Below, in pieces: positions 21,760 to 32,340 of a DNA stretch of 64,000 nt (position 1 is the stretch's first letter; each line of letters starts with the position of its first letter). Below the pieces are notes generated by a model. It saw only the letters and a list, made by a program, of their open reading frames with translations, was not told the origin of the DNA and did no database searches. The stretch lies in assembly GCF_030704535.1 (NCBI RefSeq), contig NC_081823.1:26590001-26654000 (forward strand). Direction: 5' to 3'. This DNA comes from Vitis vinifera (taxonomy: Eukaryota; Streptophyta; Magnoliopsida; Vitales; Vitaceae). Made by a program: the position numbers and the translations under genes.

Positions 21760-23850
21760 AAGTTTTTAAATTAAGTTTAACTTTCGAACTATCAACCTTC
21801 TAAAATTTTCGAACTTCAAAAACTTAGTAAAAATATCTACAATTTGATCTCGAGATTTTGCAAATTCTTATTGCATTTCATTCTTCATACTGCACTCTTT
21901 AATAAAATGATATCTTGTATCTAATATACTTACTTCAATCATGGAAAACTAGATTTTTTGATAACGTAATCACTGATTTCTTATTCATATAATGGATGCC
22001 TTGGTGTTGCTTGTAGCACTTAGCCACTAATTTTGCTTTGTGTTTCTCCACTTCCCCTTTTGCATTCTTCTTTTCATCATTCATACCATCTTTCCATCTT
22101 CGATTTCGAATTGGACCAATTGGTTCTTCAAAACTTATTGGTTCACAATTTTCAAAAAAACAAAAGAAGGTTAGATCATTTTAATTTTTGTTTCTTCATA
22201 AATCTCTTTTGAACTTCTAAAACGTGGTGTTCTTTTACTTTAACTTTCCAAGATGATGTTATTAGAACTTCATGAGTTGATGGAGATGGTGATGAAAATG
22301 GAGTAGCAATATCTTATAAGCTTCCTTTTGTTTGTTTTTATTTATTTATATTTTTTCATTTTTATGGTGGGGAGGAGTATTATAGTTACCTTCTTGACTA
22401 CTCCAATTCCATGTTTCTTCATTAAATTTTACAACTTTACTAATAATGATCTTTTTATTGTTTGGATTGTATTACTTGTAGCCTTTAGAGCTTAAGTTAT
22501 AACCAATGAAAATATATTTTTCAATCTTATCATCTAACTTTAATTGCTTTTAGGTGTTTCCCAAGTTCATATTCAGCGCTTAGATAACTCAAGCCTCTTG
22601 ATGTTGCTAACTTAACCTTGGTCTTAACTTGCTATGCTAAGTAGCATAACACAACTCATAAGTTAGGAACAATGAAGAAAATAACACTAAGAGACTTTGA
22701 AAGAAAGGAACTTGTGTTGCACTAGAATGCTTTACAAAGCTTATAAGACTGAAGTGCTTGGTACTTTTACTAAATAAAGTCATTTTCTATTTATAGACAC
22801 CTATAGAACTCTCTAGATACCTCAAAGGTTTTCCACTACTCTAGAATTATTTGGAATGTCTTATACAAATTCTATGTACAAGCTAAGCACAAGACGTCTT
22901 TAGAACTCTTTAGCATTCTCCACACATTGCCCTTATTTTCCCTTCTTGTGTATAGATGTGTCAATGTCATTAGGGTTCTCTAGAATTCTCTATACTCCTC
23001 CACTGGTAGGGAGGTGCAAATGTCTCAAGGTGGTTCCAAAAGCTTTCTCTTTTATATAAACTCAAGTGAGGGTCATTTTGAGTAGGTTGTATTAATATTA
23101 GTGCTTCCTAATACCCTCATGTGAAATACTTGACTTTCTTTCATTCCAAGCTTGTTGTGGTATTTCATTCCATAAACTTCAATTAGGAGAATACTTTGAC
23201 AAATAAAACTACACAACCAACTGTTTCAGTCTAAAATCATTTAGACATCTTCTTACTCTTCAATATACTTCGAGTCATGTCAAGAATCCTTTTATTTTGT
23301 CTTTCAACTATGCTATTTGTTGTGGAGTAAATGGAACCGTTAAAGGCCAATGATTTCATGATTTTCATGATATTCTTCAAATTCTTTAATATGAATTTCC
23401 TCCTGCTTTAAATTTCTTAAAAGCATTAATACTTCATATTTTTCCTTAAAAAAACACTACCAATTATTTTTCTACTAAAATCACAATGACAAGTAAAAAA
23501 TATTTATTATTATCAAAAGAGTTTGGATGAATTGGGTTGTATACAATAAGCTCTAGAGTTCTGTGCTCTTGTAATTGTTTCTTTTGGAAAACTTTTTCGG
23601 AAATGTTTTTCAAATAAGCATCCTTCATATAAGTGGTCTTAATGATCTTTAAAAGACAATCATTCTCATTATAGTTTTCTTGTTCAACAATTTCAATCCT
23701 TTAAAATTAACATGTCCAAGTCTTAAGCATCACATACAAAATGAATCATTGACACAAGTTTTTAGACATTTTATAATATCATTTTGAGTGTTTAACCAAA
23801 ACATTCTATTTCTTATCACTAGCTTATATTTAATTAAATTGACATGTTGA
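21760..23850 (-). pseudogene. Ty1/copia retrotransposon pol remnant with internal deletion and insertion
   Basis: Minus-strand translation, allowing frameshifts, gives copia pol in order. Gag-pre-integrase is at about 23830-23600 (RNRMFWLN, LGHVNFKGLKLL). The integrase core follows at about 23590-23150 (LELI, HPNSF-NNKYFLL, FKKFKA, TVPFTPQQN, VERQNKRILDMTRS, QQAWNERKSS). The integrase C-terminal part and linker are at about 22560-22060 (KYIFIGYN, SKGYK, EPISFEEPIG). The RT start (NAKGEVEKHKAKLVAK) jumps directly to RNase H at about 21995-21780 (NKKSVITLSKNLVFH, RSNCRYF), so the RT catalytic core is deleted. Many stops and frameshifts are present. About 530 bp of foreign DNA at about 22580-23105 separates two integrase parts. 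Certainly non-functional; LTRs not recognised. Confidence 0.82.
22580..23105. mobile_element. Insertion inside the copia remnant, possibly a solo LTR
   Basis: The copia reading breaks at HMRVLGS (right, near 23105) and resumes at ELGKHLK (left, near 22578), leaving about 530 bp unrelated to pol. On the minus strand it contains a TATA-like ctataaatag (near 22790), as an LTR promoter would. The flanking phrases gcgctt and gtgctt might be a decayed target duplication. TG/CA ends are not secure. Confidence 0.4.
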
Positions 23851-23883
23851 TCTTTTATTGAAGGGCTTTGATTTTCATATCAA

Positions 23884-23886
<3 letters not shown>

Positions 23887-23925
<39 letters not shown>
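23887..23925. repeat. (AT)n microsatellite
   Basis: Pure AT dinucleotide repeat of about 39 bp just upstream (minus sense) of the copia remnant. Confidence 0.9.
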
Positions 23926-23927
<2 letters not shown>

Positions 23928-25039
23928 CATATTTCAACTTAAATGTATCTTTAAGATGTTCTTTTCAAAGCAAGAAATTACTTATAATAACTCACAAATC
24001 ACTTATGATCAGTTATCAGACTGAAAAAGTAAGTGGTGAAAGAAACACTATATTGTGGTATGAATATTCAATACAGGAAGAACGTTGAACAATTCACTTT
24101 GTTGAAAGAGCTAAATTGTTTTTAGGGAATGTTAAATTAAAGGGGGTAATTAATGGGATAGCCACCGAAATTCTCCTTCTTTTATTTATTTATTTATTTT
24201 ATTTTATTAATTTATTTTTATAAAATTAAGACGAAAAATATTATTAAAGGATTACAGTATAATTTCATTATAACTAGATAAGCAAAAAATGTTTTTTTGT
24301 TTTTTTTTGTTATTAGATACATGCGAATTGTTTTAGTTTTTCATTTCATTTTATTTTTCAAGGATTGGATTTGGGTGCTCATATGAGATAATATTAAATA
24401 AAAATAAATTTTAATTGATATATATATATATATATATATATATTTATTTATTTATTTATAAAAATAAATTATACAAATTTATAATATTTATTTTTTTATT
24501 TTCTAGAGGAGAAGTGTGGATGGATATAAATTAAAGAATGATTAACCAAACCCGCTCCGCTATTGAGCCCGTCCCGTTATCATGCCTCGGACTAGTGGAT
24601 GTCAATTGACATATCTAATCGGTTTCTCAATAGTTAACATCTCCTGCTAGCTGCAAGAATCTTGAATTACTCCACAAGGTATTCGAATTGGGCACTGCAG
24701 AATGCCAGATGATTAACGAGAGTAATGTAACGTACAGGATAGTTGTGGTACATCAGTAGTATTGCAGAATTCCCCAGGACACGCAAGCTGGAACCTGGAA
24801 TGCATCCTCGCTGGATAATGAATGAAGACAGTGACACTAGCCTCAAATATACTCACTAATTTGGTGCATGCGAGAGTCGATGGTCAACATAATTTTCTCC
24901 AAAGTAGGATTTTCACTAGAAATCTATCTTACAATCATATTTTGGCATTTGATCCATGGAGTTATCTTCGAAGCAATATATAGCTTGTAGTTGACCATGA
25001 CCTTACTTTGATTTTTGAGCAAGAATGACTGTTGAAGTT
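23926..25039. other. Intergenic region, no gene seen
   Basis: AT-rich DNA with a second (TA)n run at about 24419-24442. The GC-richer stretch 24540-24900 shows no frame or family. Confidence 0.5.
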
Positions 25040-25553
25040 GTATTGGATAAAACTTAATACTTATTATTTGATTTTAAGTTAATTATTATTAAATTATTAA
25101 TTTGAAATTTATTATTAGTTATTTGATAAAGTTAACTTTAAATTTATTATAAATTATCGTATTGATATATTTGTTTTTATTAATTTTAACTAATATTTAT
25201 CTCATTGATTTTAATTCATATTTATTTTCATTAATCTTAAATAAATTAAATTTATTTATAAAATATCTATATCTATAGTATTAATGTAGATAAATAAAAT
25301 AATCATAAAATTTTTAGCATAAAAAATGAGTTATAGATTTAAAATTATAATTTTAAAATATATTGTTGTGTGGGCAAATAAGTTAAAAAGGATTTGATAT
25401 TAAAAATAAATAAATTAATTATTTTGACTTAATATTTAAAATAATTTTAAGTTATAATATATATTAAATTATTTTATTAAATATGTTTAATTTACTGAGT
25501 GAGTGAAATTAAGCTATTAAGTCATTAAATCATTAAGTTGATTTGCCAAATAC
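25040..25553. mobile_element. Possible hAT-type MITE, about 514 bp
   Basis: Left end gtattggataaaacttaat and the inverse complement of the right end, gtatttggcaaatcaacttaat, are similar but imperfect. The interior is very AT-rich and non-coding. I could not identify a convincing 8-bp target duplication, so this is a tentative call. Confidence 0.4.
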
Positions 25554-26745
25554 CTCCTTTTGCGATTGGTCTTGAATAACTCAAATTTATGGGCATGGTG
25601 ACCAAAAAGGCAATATGAATAAAGTTATAAAAAATCCAATTTTTCATTATTAAAGTAAGTATATTACTATAAAATTTCATGTTTTTCCTTTATTTTCTTT
25701 TCATGTGTGTACATGATTTGATTAACATGTAACGGGTACTTCTAGTGATGATAAGATTACAAAATAGACAATAAGACTTGGTTCCATTATACTTTAAATA
25801 AGCCAAAACATTTTTTTTTATCCAATAAGCTAAAAAAGAAAAAAAGAAAAAAATCTAATGAAAATTAAGACCTTCTAGTGATGATCAGGTTCTAACTTTA
25901 AATTAATGATCTCGAGTTAAAAAAAAAAAACTTTTAATATGAAAATTAGAAAAATATTTTTTTTTTAAAAAAAAAAAAAAAATTCTATTTTGACATATCA
26001 AAGTAATTAATTCATATCTATGAAAATATTATATTCTCTTTGGAAATTATGATATTAGGTTTTGACTTTAAGTTTATATTCTCATAATTATTAAAAGAAT
26101 CACTATAACAATTATACATATAAATCTATCTCTTGATTCTTTAGCTACTACTCGACGTATTTTATTCATTAATTAATATTGATTCCATTCCTTGAGCATG
26201 CATAATTAATCCACCTCAACTTATTGCCTTGGACGTTAGTGTGCGGTGTAGGGTATTTGGTTTGAAAATTTGTTCATACGTTAATTACAATTGTCTTTCA
26301 ATTCAATCCATCATCATTCACTTGAAGAGTAGTATCAAAGCCCATGATGAACTATTTTGAAATTGCAAGGATATATAATAGCTTCCTTGCCGTAATTGAA
26401 GACTTCACAGCTGATGCAAGCTGGGATCACGTGAAGTGCGAATTTCAGTATTACATATAACGTATTTGGACGATATGGTAGCCAAATTAATCGCAGTAGA
26501 AAACAAGTGGCCGATTACATAAAAGTTAAAGTGGATCTATACGTTTTGAAAATAGTTTTTTATTTTTTATTTTTTTAGTTTTAGAAAAACAAACAGGAAG
26601 CATATTTTATCCCTAAAAAACAGAAAATAAAAGACTATTTGGGAATAATTTTTGTTCTCTAGTATAAAAAATACAAAAAATACTTTGACAAGAAAAAGCT
26701 GTTTTATGTTTTCTATCATTAAAGAATAGAAAATAAAGTGCTTTC
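25554..26745. other. Intergenic region, no gene seen
   Basis: AT-rich DNA with poly-A/T runs; nothing coding. 26540-26740 contains MITE-like text (gaaaatagttttttatt ... aaagaatagaaaataaag) leading into the tandem duplication upstream of OCT-a. Confidence 0.45.
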
Positions 26746-27255
26746 AAATAACATCATTTAATTGTTTTTTACTGTTTTTATTTGTTTTTTTGAGGGCTGT
26801 TTTAAAATATAATTATACAAACATATAAAATGATTAAAAATAAAATATAAGATATAAAAATTATTTTTAAAACATATTTTAAAATATTAAAAACAGTTTA
26901 AAAACATTTTAGGTTTTCAAAAAGACTTATTTTACAAAAATTAGCTCAAAAACTATTTTTCATAATTGTTTTCGAAAATGGTTATCAAATATGTCCTAAA
27001 TTATTTTTAAATAACATCTTTTATTTGTTTTTTTAGTTATTGTAAATTGTTTTAAAAAATAATTATATAAATATGAAATGATTAAAAAAAAAGTATTACA
27101 AATAAAAGTTAGTTTTAAAATATATTTAAAAATATAAAAAACATATTAAAAATATTTTAATTTTACAAATAAGCTTTCGTTTTATAAAATATTAGAAAAT
27201 AATTTTTAAAATTACTCTCAAACATTTTTTTTCGAAAACACTTGTTAAATAAAAT
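26746..27255. repeat. 263-bp direct duplication in the OCT-a upstream region
   Basis: Two adjacent segments beginning aaataacatc at 26746 and 27009 share colinear text: tttatttgtttttttag or gag, tgttttaaaa-ataattata, aaatgattaaaaa, attttaaaacatat or attttaaaatatat, ataaaaaacat, and end in cgaaaa-tggttat or cgaaaacacttgtta. The second copy ends about 100 bp before the OCT-a TATA box, so the duplication lies within the likely promoter. Confidence 0.65.
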
Positions 27256-27353
27256 AAGAATTTATTTGATCGTAATTTTAAGAAGTTCTAATATTTTTAA
27301 CCATTGAAAACAAATTGGGATTCCAACTTCTCGTACTGTTTTCCTTCTTAGTG

Positions 27354-27361
27354 TATAAATA
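27354..27361 (+). promoter_or_regulatory. Likely TATA box of OCT-a
   Basis: tataaata 71 bp upstream of the OCT-a ATG. A start of transcription about 30 bp downstream would leave a roughly 40-nt leader. Position fits a plant core promoter; not demonstrated. Confidence 0.6.
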
Positions 27362-27424
27362 CTCGTATGTTTTGGCTTTCCATCACCATCCAGAGAATTA
27401 ACATCAAAACCCTAGATCAGCAGA

Positions 27425-29005
27425 ATGGCCAATGCAACCCCCTTGCTCTCCCAATCTGAGTTATCTCAGCCTCTTTCACCATCTAGTTCGATAGAGTCTG
27501 AAACGCCAAGCGTTGAGAAAGTGCTTCCTTCCCTCGATGAGTTCATCGAGCAAAGCATAGGAGGCTTTGCATGGGCACAGTTGCTACATGCCATCCTTGT
27601 ATCTTTGGCATGGTTGTTTGATGGGCAACAAACATTCATCTCCATCTTCACTGACGCGGAGCCAACATGGCACTGCAATCATCTCAGTACTGAGGATTGC
27701 AACTCAGGTTCCAACATTTGCCTACTGCCCAAGACCGCATGGGAGTGGGACAAGCCTGCATACACATTTTTCATATCAGAATGGTCGCTTGAATGCGTCA
27801 ATTCGATCATCAAAGGCCTGCCTGCTACCTCTTTCTTCATGGGGTGCTTGCTTGGTGGATTTCTTCTAGCTCCAGTGGCGGACTCATCATTTGGCCGTAA
27901 GAACATGCTATTCCTCTCATGTCTCACTATGTCTGTCGCAGCGCTTTTAACTGTCTTCTCTACCAACATTTGGATGTACTCAGCATTAAGATTTATCAGT
28001 GGTTTTGGGAGGGCATCAATTGGAGCTTCCGCCCTTGTGTTATCAACAGAAACAGTTGGAAATGCTTGGCGTGGCCAAGTGGGGACCATCGGCTTTCTCT
28101 GTTGCACCCTAGGGTTTCTGTCATTGCCAGCTATGGCTTATATGAATAGGAGCTCCTCATGGAGACTTCTCTACGTATGGACTTCCATTCCAGCAATTTT
28201 CTACTGCCTTTTAATCCGTTTCCTAGTCTGCGAGTCTCCAAGATGGCTTTTCATGCAAGGGCGGAAAGAAGAAGCATTAGCAACACTGGAAAAACTAGCA
28301 CCCATGGAGAATAATACAAGTTTAAAGTCTTTAGACTTGTGTCTATCAGGGGCATTGCTCAAACAGGAAAAGATGAAGATGAATCTTCATTTATCAATCA
28401 AGATGTTGCTGGAGAAAAGATGGGCTTCTCGAAGATTACTTGCAGTTATGGTAATTGCATTTGGGATTGGAATTATGTACTATGGCATGCCATTGGGGGT
28501 CGGAAACTTAGCATACAATCTCTATTTGAGTGTGACGCTTAACGTCTTGGCTGAGATGCCCTCATCATTGATCACCATGTTCTATATAGGTAAATGGAGC
28601 AGGAGAAGCTCAGTGCTGGCTTTGACCACCATCAGTGGGGTGTCTAGTATAATGTGTGTGGTGGTAGGCCATGGAATGAAGGAATTGCAGGTGGGGCTGG
28701 AGCTGATATCCTTCTTCTGCGCCTGCACCGTCTTCTCTGTGTTAATGATATACACACTTGAACTGTTCCCAACTTGTGTGAGGAGCTTGGCGGTAGCCAT
28801 GGTGAGGCAAGCGCTCATGTCCAGCGGCACGGTCAGTACAATATTGATTGCTGCGGGGAAGACGAATGCGTTTTTGTCCTATGGAGTTTTTGGGTTGTTG
28901 ATTTTGTGTTGTGGGTTGTTTGTGGTTTGTTTGCCGGAGACAAAGGGCTTGTCTCTTTGTGATACCATGGAAGAACAAGAGCACAAGGAGGCCAATGCAT
29001 GCTGA
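27425..29005 (+). CDS. OCT3-like: Organic cation/carnitine transporter, OCT family (copy a)
   Basis: 526 aa, intronless. Plant SLC22-like major-facilitator carriers; Arabidopsis relatives move carnitine, polyamines or other organic cations at the plasma membrane or tonoplast. Substrate here is inferred only as organic cation. The sequence shows the family layout: an acidic N-terminus with TPLLSQSE, TM1 (about 50-75), a large Cys-containing extramembrane loop (WHCNHLSTEDCNSGSNIC), and the MFS loop 2-3 signature DSSFGRKNM at 153-161. ESPRWLF follows at 270-276, then six further hydrophobic spans, and PETKG at 504-508. ATG 27425 is the first in frame after the TATA box. It is clearly related to, but much more diverged from, copies b and c than they are from each other, so it is the older duplicate. 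Confidence 0.93.
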   Translation: MANATPLLSQSELSQPLSPSSSIESETPSVEKVLPSLDEFIEQSIGGFAWAQLLHAILVSLAWLFDGQQTFISIFTDAEPTWHCNHLSTEDCNSGSNICLLPKTAWEWDKPAYTFFISEWSLECVNSIIKGLPATSFFMGCLLGGFLLAPVADSSFGRKNMLFLSCLTMSVAALLTVFSTNIWMYSALRFISGFGRASIGASALVLSTETVGNAWRGQVGTIGFLCCTLGFLSLPAMAYMNRSSSWRLLYVWTSIPAIFYCLLIRFLVCESPRWLFMQGRKEEALATLEKLAPMENNTSLKSLDLCLSGALLKQEKMKMNLHLSIKMLLEKRWASRRLLAVMVIAFGIGIMYYGMPLGVGNLAYNLYLSVTLNVLAEMPSSLITMFYIGKWSRRSSVLALTTISGVSSIMCVVVGHGMKELQVGLELISFFCACTVFSVLMIYTLELFPTCVRSLAVAMVRQALMSSGTVSTILIAAGKTNAFLSYGVFGLLILCCGLFVVCLPETKGLSLCDTMEEQEHKEANAC

Positions 29006-32000
29006 TAATGTTTTGTCTGATTTGCTTCTAAGATGGATTAATTCCAGGGAGATGCATTACATTATAGAAAACAAATTGGTGGACATGTTTGAAATATGTA
29101 CCAATTGCTGTCAAACATAGTACTTGTGATTTAAGATGCCACTATATTACTAGGGAGGCTGTCCTTTGCTCATCAATGTGCCATAATTTAAGTATGTTTC
29201 CTTTTTATTTTCCCATTTATGTAATTGCAATAATAATGTTTAGAAGGTATCCTTTGCAAATTCAATTGTAATTTACATTTGGATCTATCATGGTAATAGC
29301 TCCTTGACTCAAGGGATAATTGCACTTCAATTAATGGAGACATGAATTCAAACCTAATTTAAAAAAAGAAAAGAAAAGAAAAGAAATTGAGATCATTGTA
29401 GGCCGTGAAAAAAAGAAGAAGAAAATAACGTAAAAGTACATTACAAAAAAAGAAAAGAAAAGAAATCGAGATCATTGTAAGCTATGAAAAAAGATAAAGA
29501 TAAAGAAAATAACATAAAAGTACACTACAAAAAATAGATATTTTTTTAAGAAATTTTATTTCTATCTATTTTTAAACTTTCAAAACAAATGTTGTGGGAA
29601 AAAAGTAATTTTACAAAAAATAATTACAAAAAAATATTTTAATACAATCTTATATATTTAGATCTAAGAGTGACAAAATTTGATACAATTTATAAGCAAA
29701 ACCACCTATTGAGTTGAAAATAATTGTATTAGGTTTAAATTTGTGTTGAATTGGGTAATCCGTTTGATAAATAGTTATTTTTTAGTTCAACTTGTATAAC
29801 AATAATTTGATCCAAATTAACCTATATTTAATAATTATGTTGATTAACTTGATATATTATAATTACAACCTATTTAACCTATATTTGACTTATTTAAAAT
29901 CTAATTTTGAATAAATAAGCCAATTAAGTCATAAACATATTAGGTTAAGAAATTAATCATATTGACTCAAATAAGACCGAAGTCAATATGATCATTAAAT
30001 AGGACTTCATGATTAAATAAGTTGAGAAGTTAATCATATTAATTGAAGAAAGACATGATTTGATCTAATTATTACATAAAACTTGATGATTAAATGGATT
30101 ACACAACGCATTATTGATTTAATAATTAGATGGTATTTAAGTTTATACTTTTAATCTAATTATTATTTACAACAAGTTTTGGCATGATACAACCTGCCAA
30201 CATGAATTACAATCCCTAATTAGACCCATCCTATTTTCCTAAAATATAACAATACTCTTCTTCAATCTCCAACGAGAACCACTCAAAATTCTAAAACCTA
30301 ATTGCACCTTCAGTTTGATCTTCTTTTTCTCCTCGACCTCATTTTCTTCCCTCCTACACTTTCCATCCTCTTTTGGCTGCTATCTCTATAAATGGGAATT
30401 TGCATGTTATAGAACTATTTTAAGAACTGTTTCACCTTGGATGACCAGGTCAAGGTAATCAAAAGTACTATATATTGTTTTTTGAGTTTGTAGCCAAATA
30501 ACCTTTATTTTTAAAAAAAGAACCAAAATAAGTCCACATCAGCATTTTATCTTTGACTTTTCTTTCCATTCAACCCACTTTTATTCCAAAGGCCCTTGTT
30601 TTTTATTGGAAACCATCGGCATACTTTTATCCCAAAGTTTTTTTTATTTGAAACCATAACTTCATTTTCTCTCTTCACTGTATGCGGCTCCCACCAGCAC
30701 CAGCAGTTCCCATCAGTAACATCTCACAGGTAAGTTTTTGAAGCAATTTAATTTTGGGTAAAATAATAACCAAATATTTGGGTAAATGGATTTGAGGAGA
30801 GAAGTGGTTAATGAGTTTTTTTCCTCTTATTTTCCTCAGCTTTTTCACTAGCCAAACAAAGAAAAATGAAACATTAAAAATACCAAAAATAAACAAATAA
30901 TCAAATCGAACAAGTGGTTCATGAGTTTGTTTGGCCTCATTTTTCTTAGCTTTTTCACTAACCAACGAGGAAAACGAAATATTAAAAACACAAAAAAAGA
31001 AAAGAAAAAAAGAATCAAATCAAAAGCAATAATTAATGTTTTATGGTTACTTTCCTTGCAATTATCAACCCCTTGTTTTATGCCCACTTTTCCTGCAATT
31101 TCCAACGTCTTGTTTATGCCCATTTCTGTTTGAAATTTTAAAAAAATTAAATTTCATTTATTTTCAATCTATAAATGTTATTACTAAATATGTGACATAT
31201 TTTTGTTTTTTTTTTTCTTTTAGCACACCCAGTATTTAATATTTATATTCCATTAATATTTATTTTAGATTTCCCATTTTGGCCAACTAGATAATTAAAA
31301 AATTAAATTAGTTAAATTACTACTTAAGAATGGATAATACATGTGTACATAGATCCTACAAATCTTATAATATTTAATAGAAAGAAGAAAGAAATTAATA
31401 TTTTAATTATTATTTTTGAACTTATTAAATTGTATAAAAGTTGGGAGAGTCAAGGATGTAAATGATAAAAATGGCCTTATTGGGTATATTTTAATTTATT
31501 TTTTTCAAGTATTTTAAATTTATTAAATTGGTAATAAGTCTTAAAAACGGACTTTGGAATGATATTGTATGAAAATGTAAAATATTTGAAAAAAAAAAAT
31601 TCTCAAAAAACACTTAGTCCTCCTTTTTAAACAAATCAAAATTATATTTTAAAAATGTTATTATTAATGTTACTTTTAAGTAAAACTTTCATTAATTACA
31701 TGTAAAATCATTACCAAAATGTTATATTATTAAAAAAGAAAAAAAGAAAAAAGAAATAACACTAAAAATAAATTTAATATATAGAAAATATAAGTTTTTA
31801 CTTAAAATTTAACTTATTTAATTATAAAATGTAAAAATTGAATTGAATTAGAAAATTTTAAAAATTAACAAGATATAAGCAAAAGTGTATTAATATGTCT
31901 ATTCCACTTCCTCCTTTTTAATTATTTTAATGAGAAAAGAAATGAAAAAAATATTAAAATATTTTTATTCGTAACTATTAATTATGCCGAATATGTACAC

Positions 32001-32340
32001 TTTACATCCATTTTTGAAACTTATATAAAATCAATTTTTGAACAAATTTAAAAAATTTTCCACTTAATATGGGTATCTTAAACAACAACATTTTAATTGT
32101 TAATGGAAAAATAACAACATTTTATTCAATTTTAATGGTAATAAATAATAGGAAAATATATTAATGAAAAACATTGAATTATTTGGATATTAATGTGTTA
32201 TTTGTTATTTGATTTTTGTTAATAGCAAACCCTATTATTATTATTTGTTATTTCATTACAAATTGATGTTATTACTAATGTTTTCTATTATGTAATTTTG
32301 TTGTTAAAAATGAAATTGATTTGATTTTTTTGGTTTCTTT
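29006..32340. other. Intergenic region between OCT-a and the MULE
   Basis: No gene supported. Structure seen: a 79-bp duplication (29361-29530), a second duplication with starts near 30804 and 30912 (gtggtta/tcatgagttt ... ctttttcacta), and very AT-rich low-complexity DNA. 30600-32340 probably includes the upstream part of the MULE, but no terminal inverted repeat was recognised. Confidence 0.5.
29361..29530. repeat. 79-bp tandem duplication, purine-rich
   Basis: Two copies of aaaagaaaagaaat-gagatcattgta followed by g-ctatgaaaaa-ag...aaaataac-taaaagtac; the gagatcattgta anchor occurs at 29389 and 29468. Confidence 0.8.

Noticed and set aside
29522-29536. cactacaaaaaatag, resembling a CACTA transposon terminus
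   Set aside because: No matching inverted end (ttttttgtagtg) or 3-bp duplication was found downstream, so a CACTA element is not supported.
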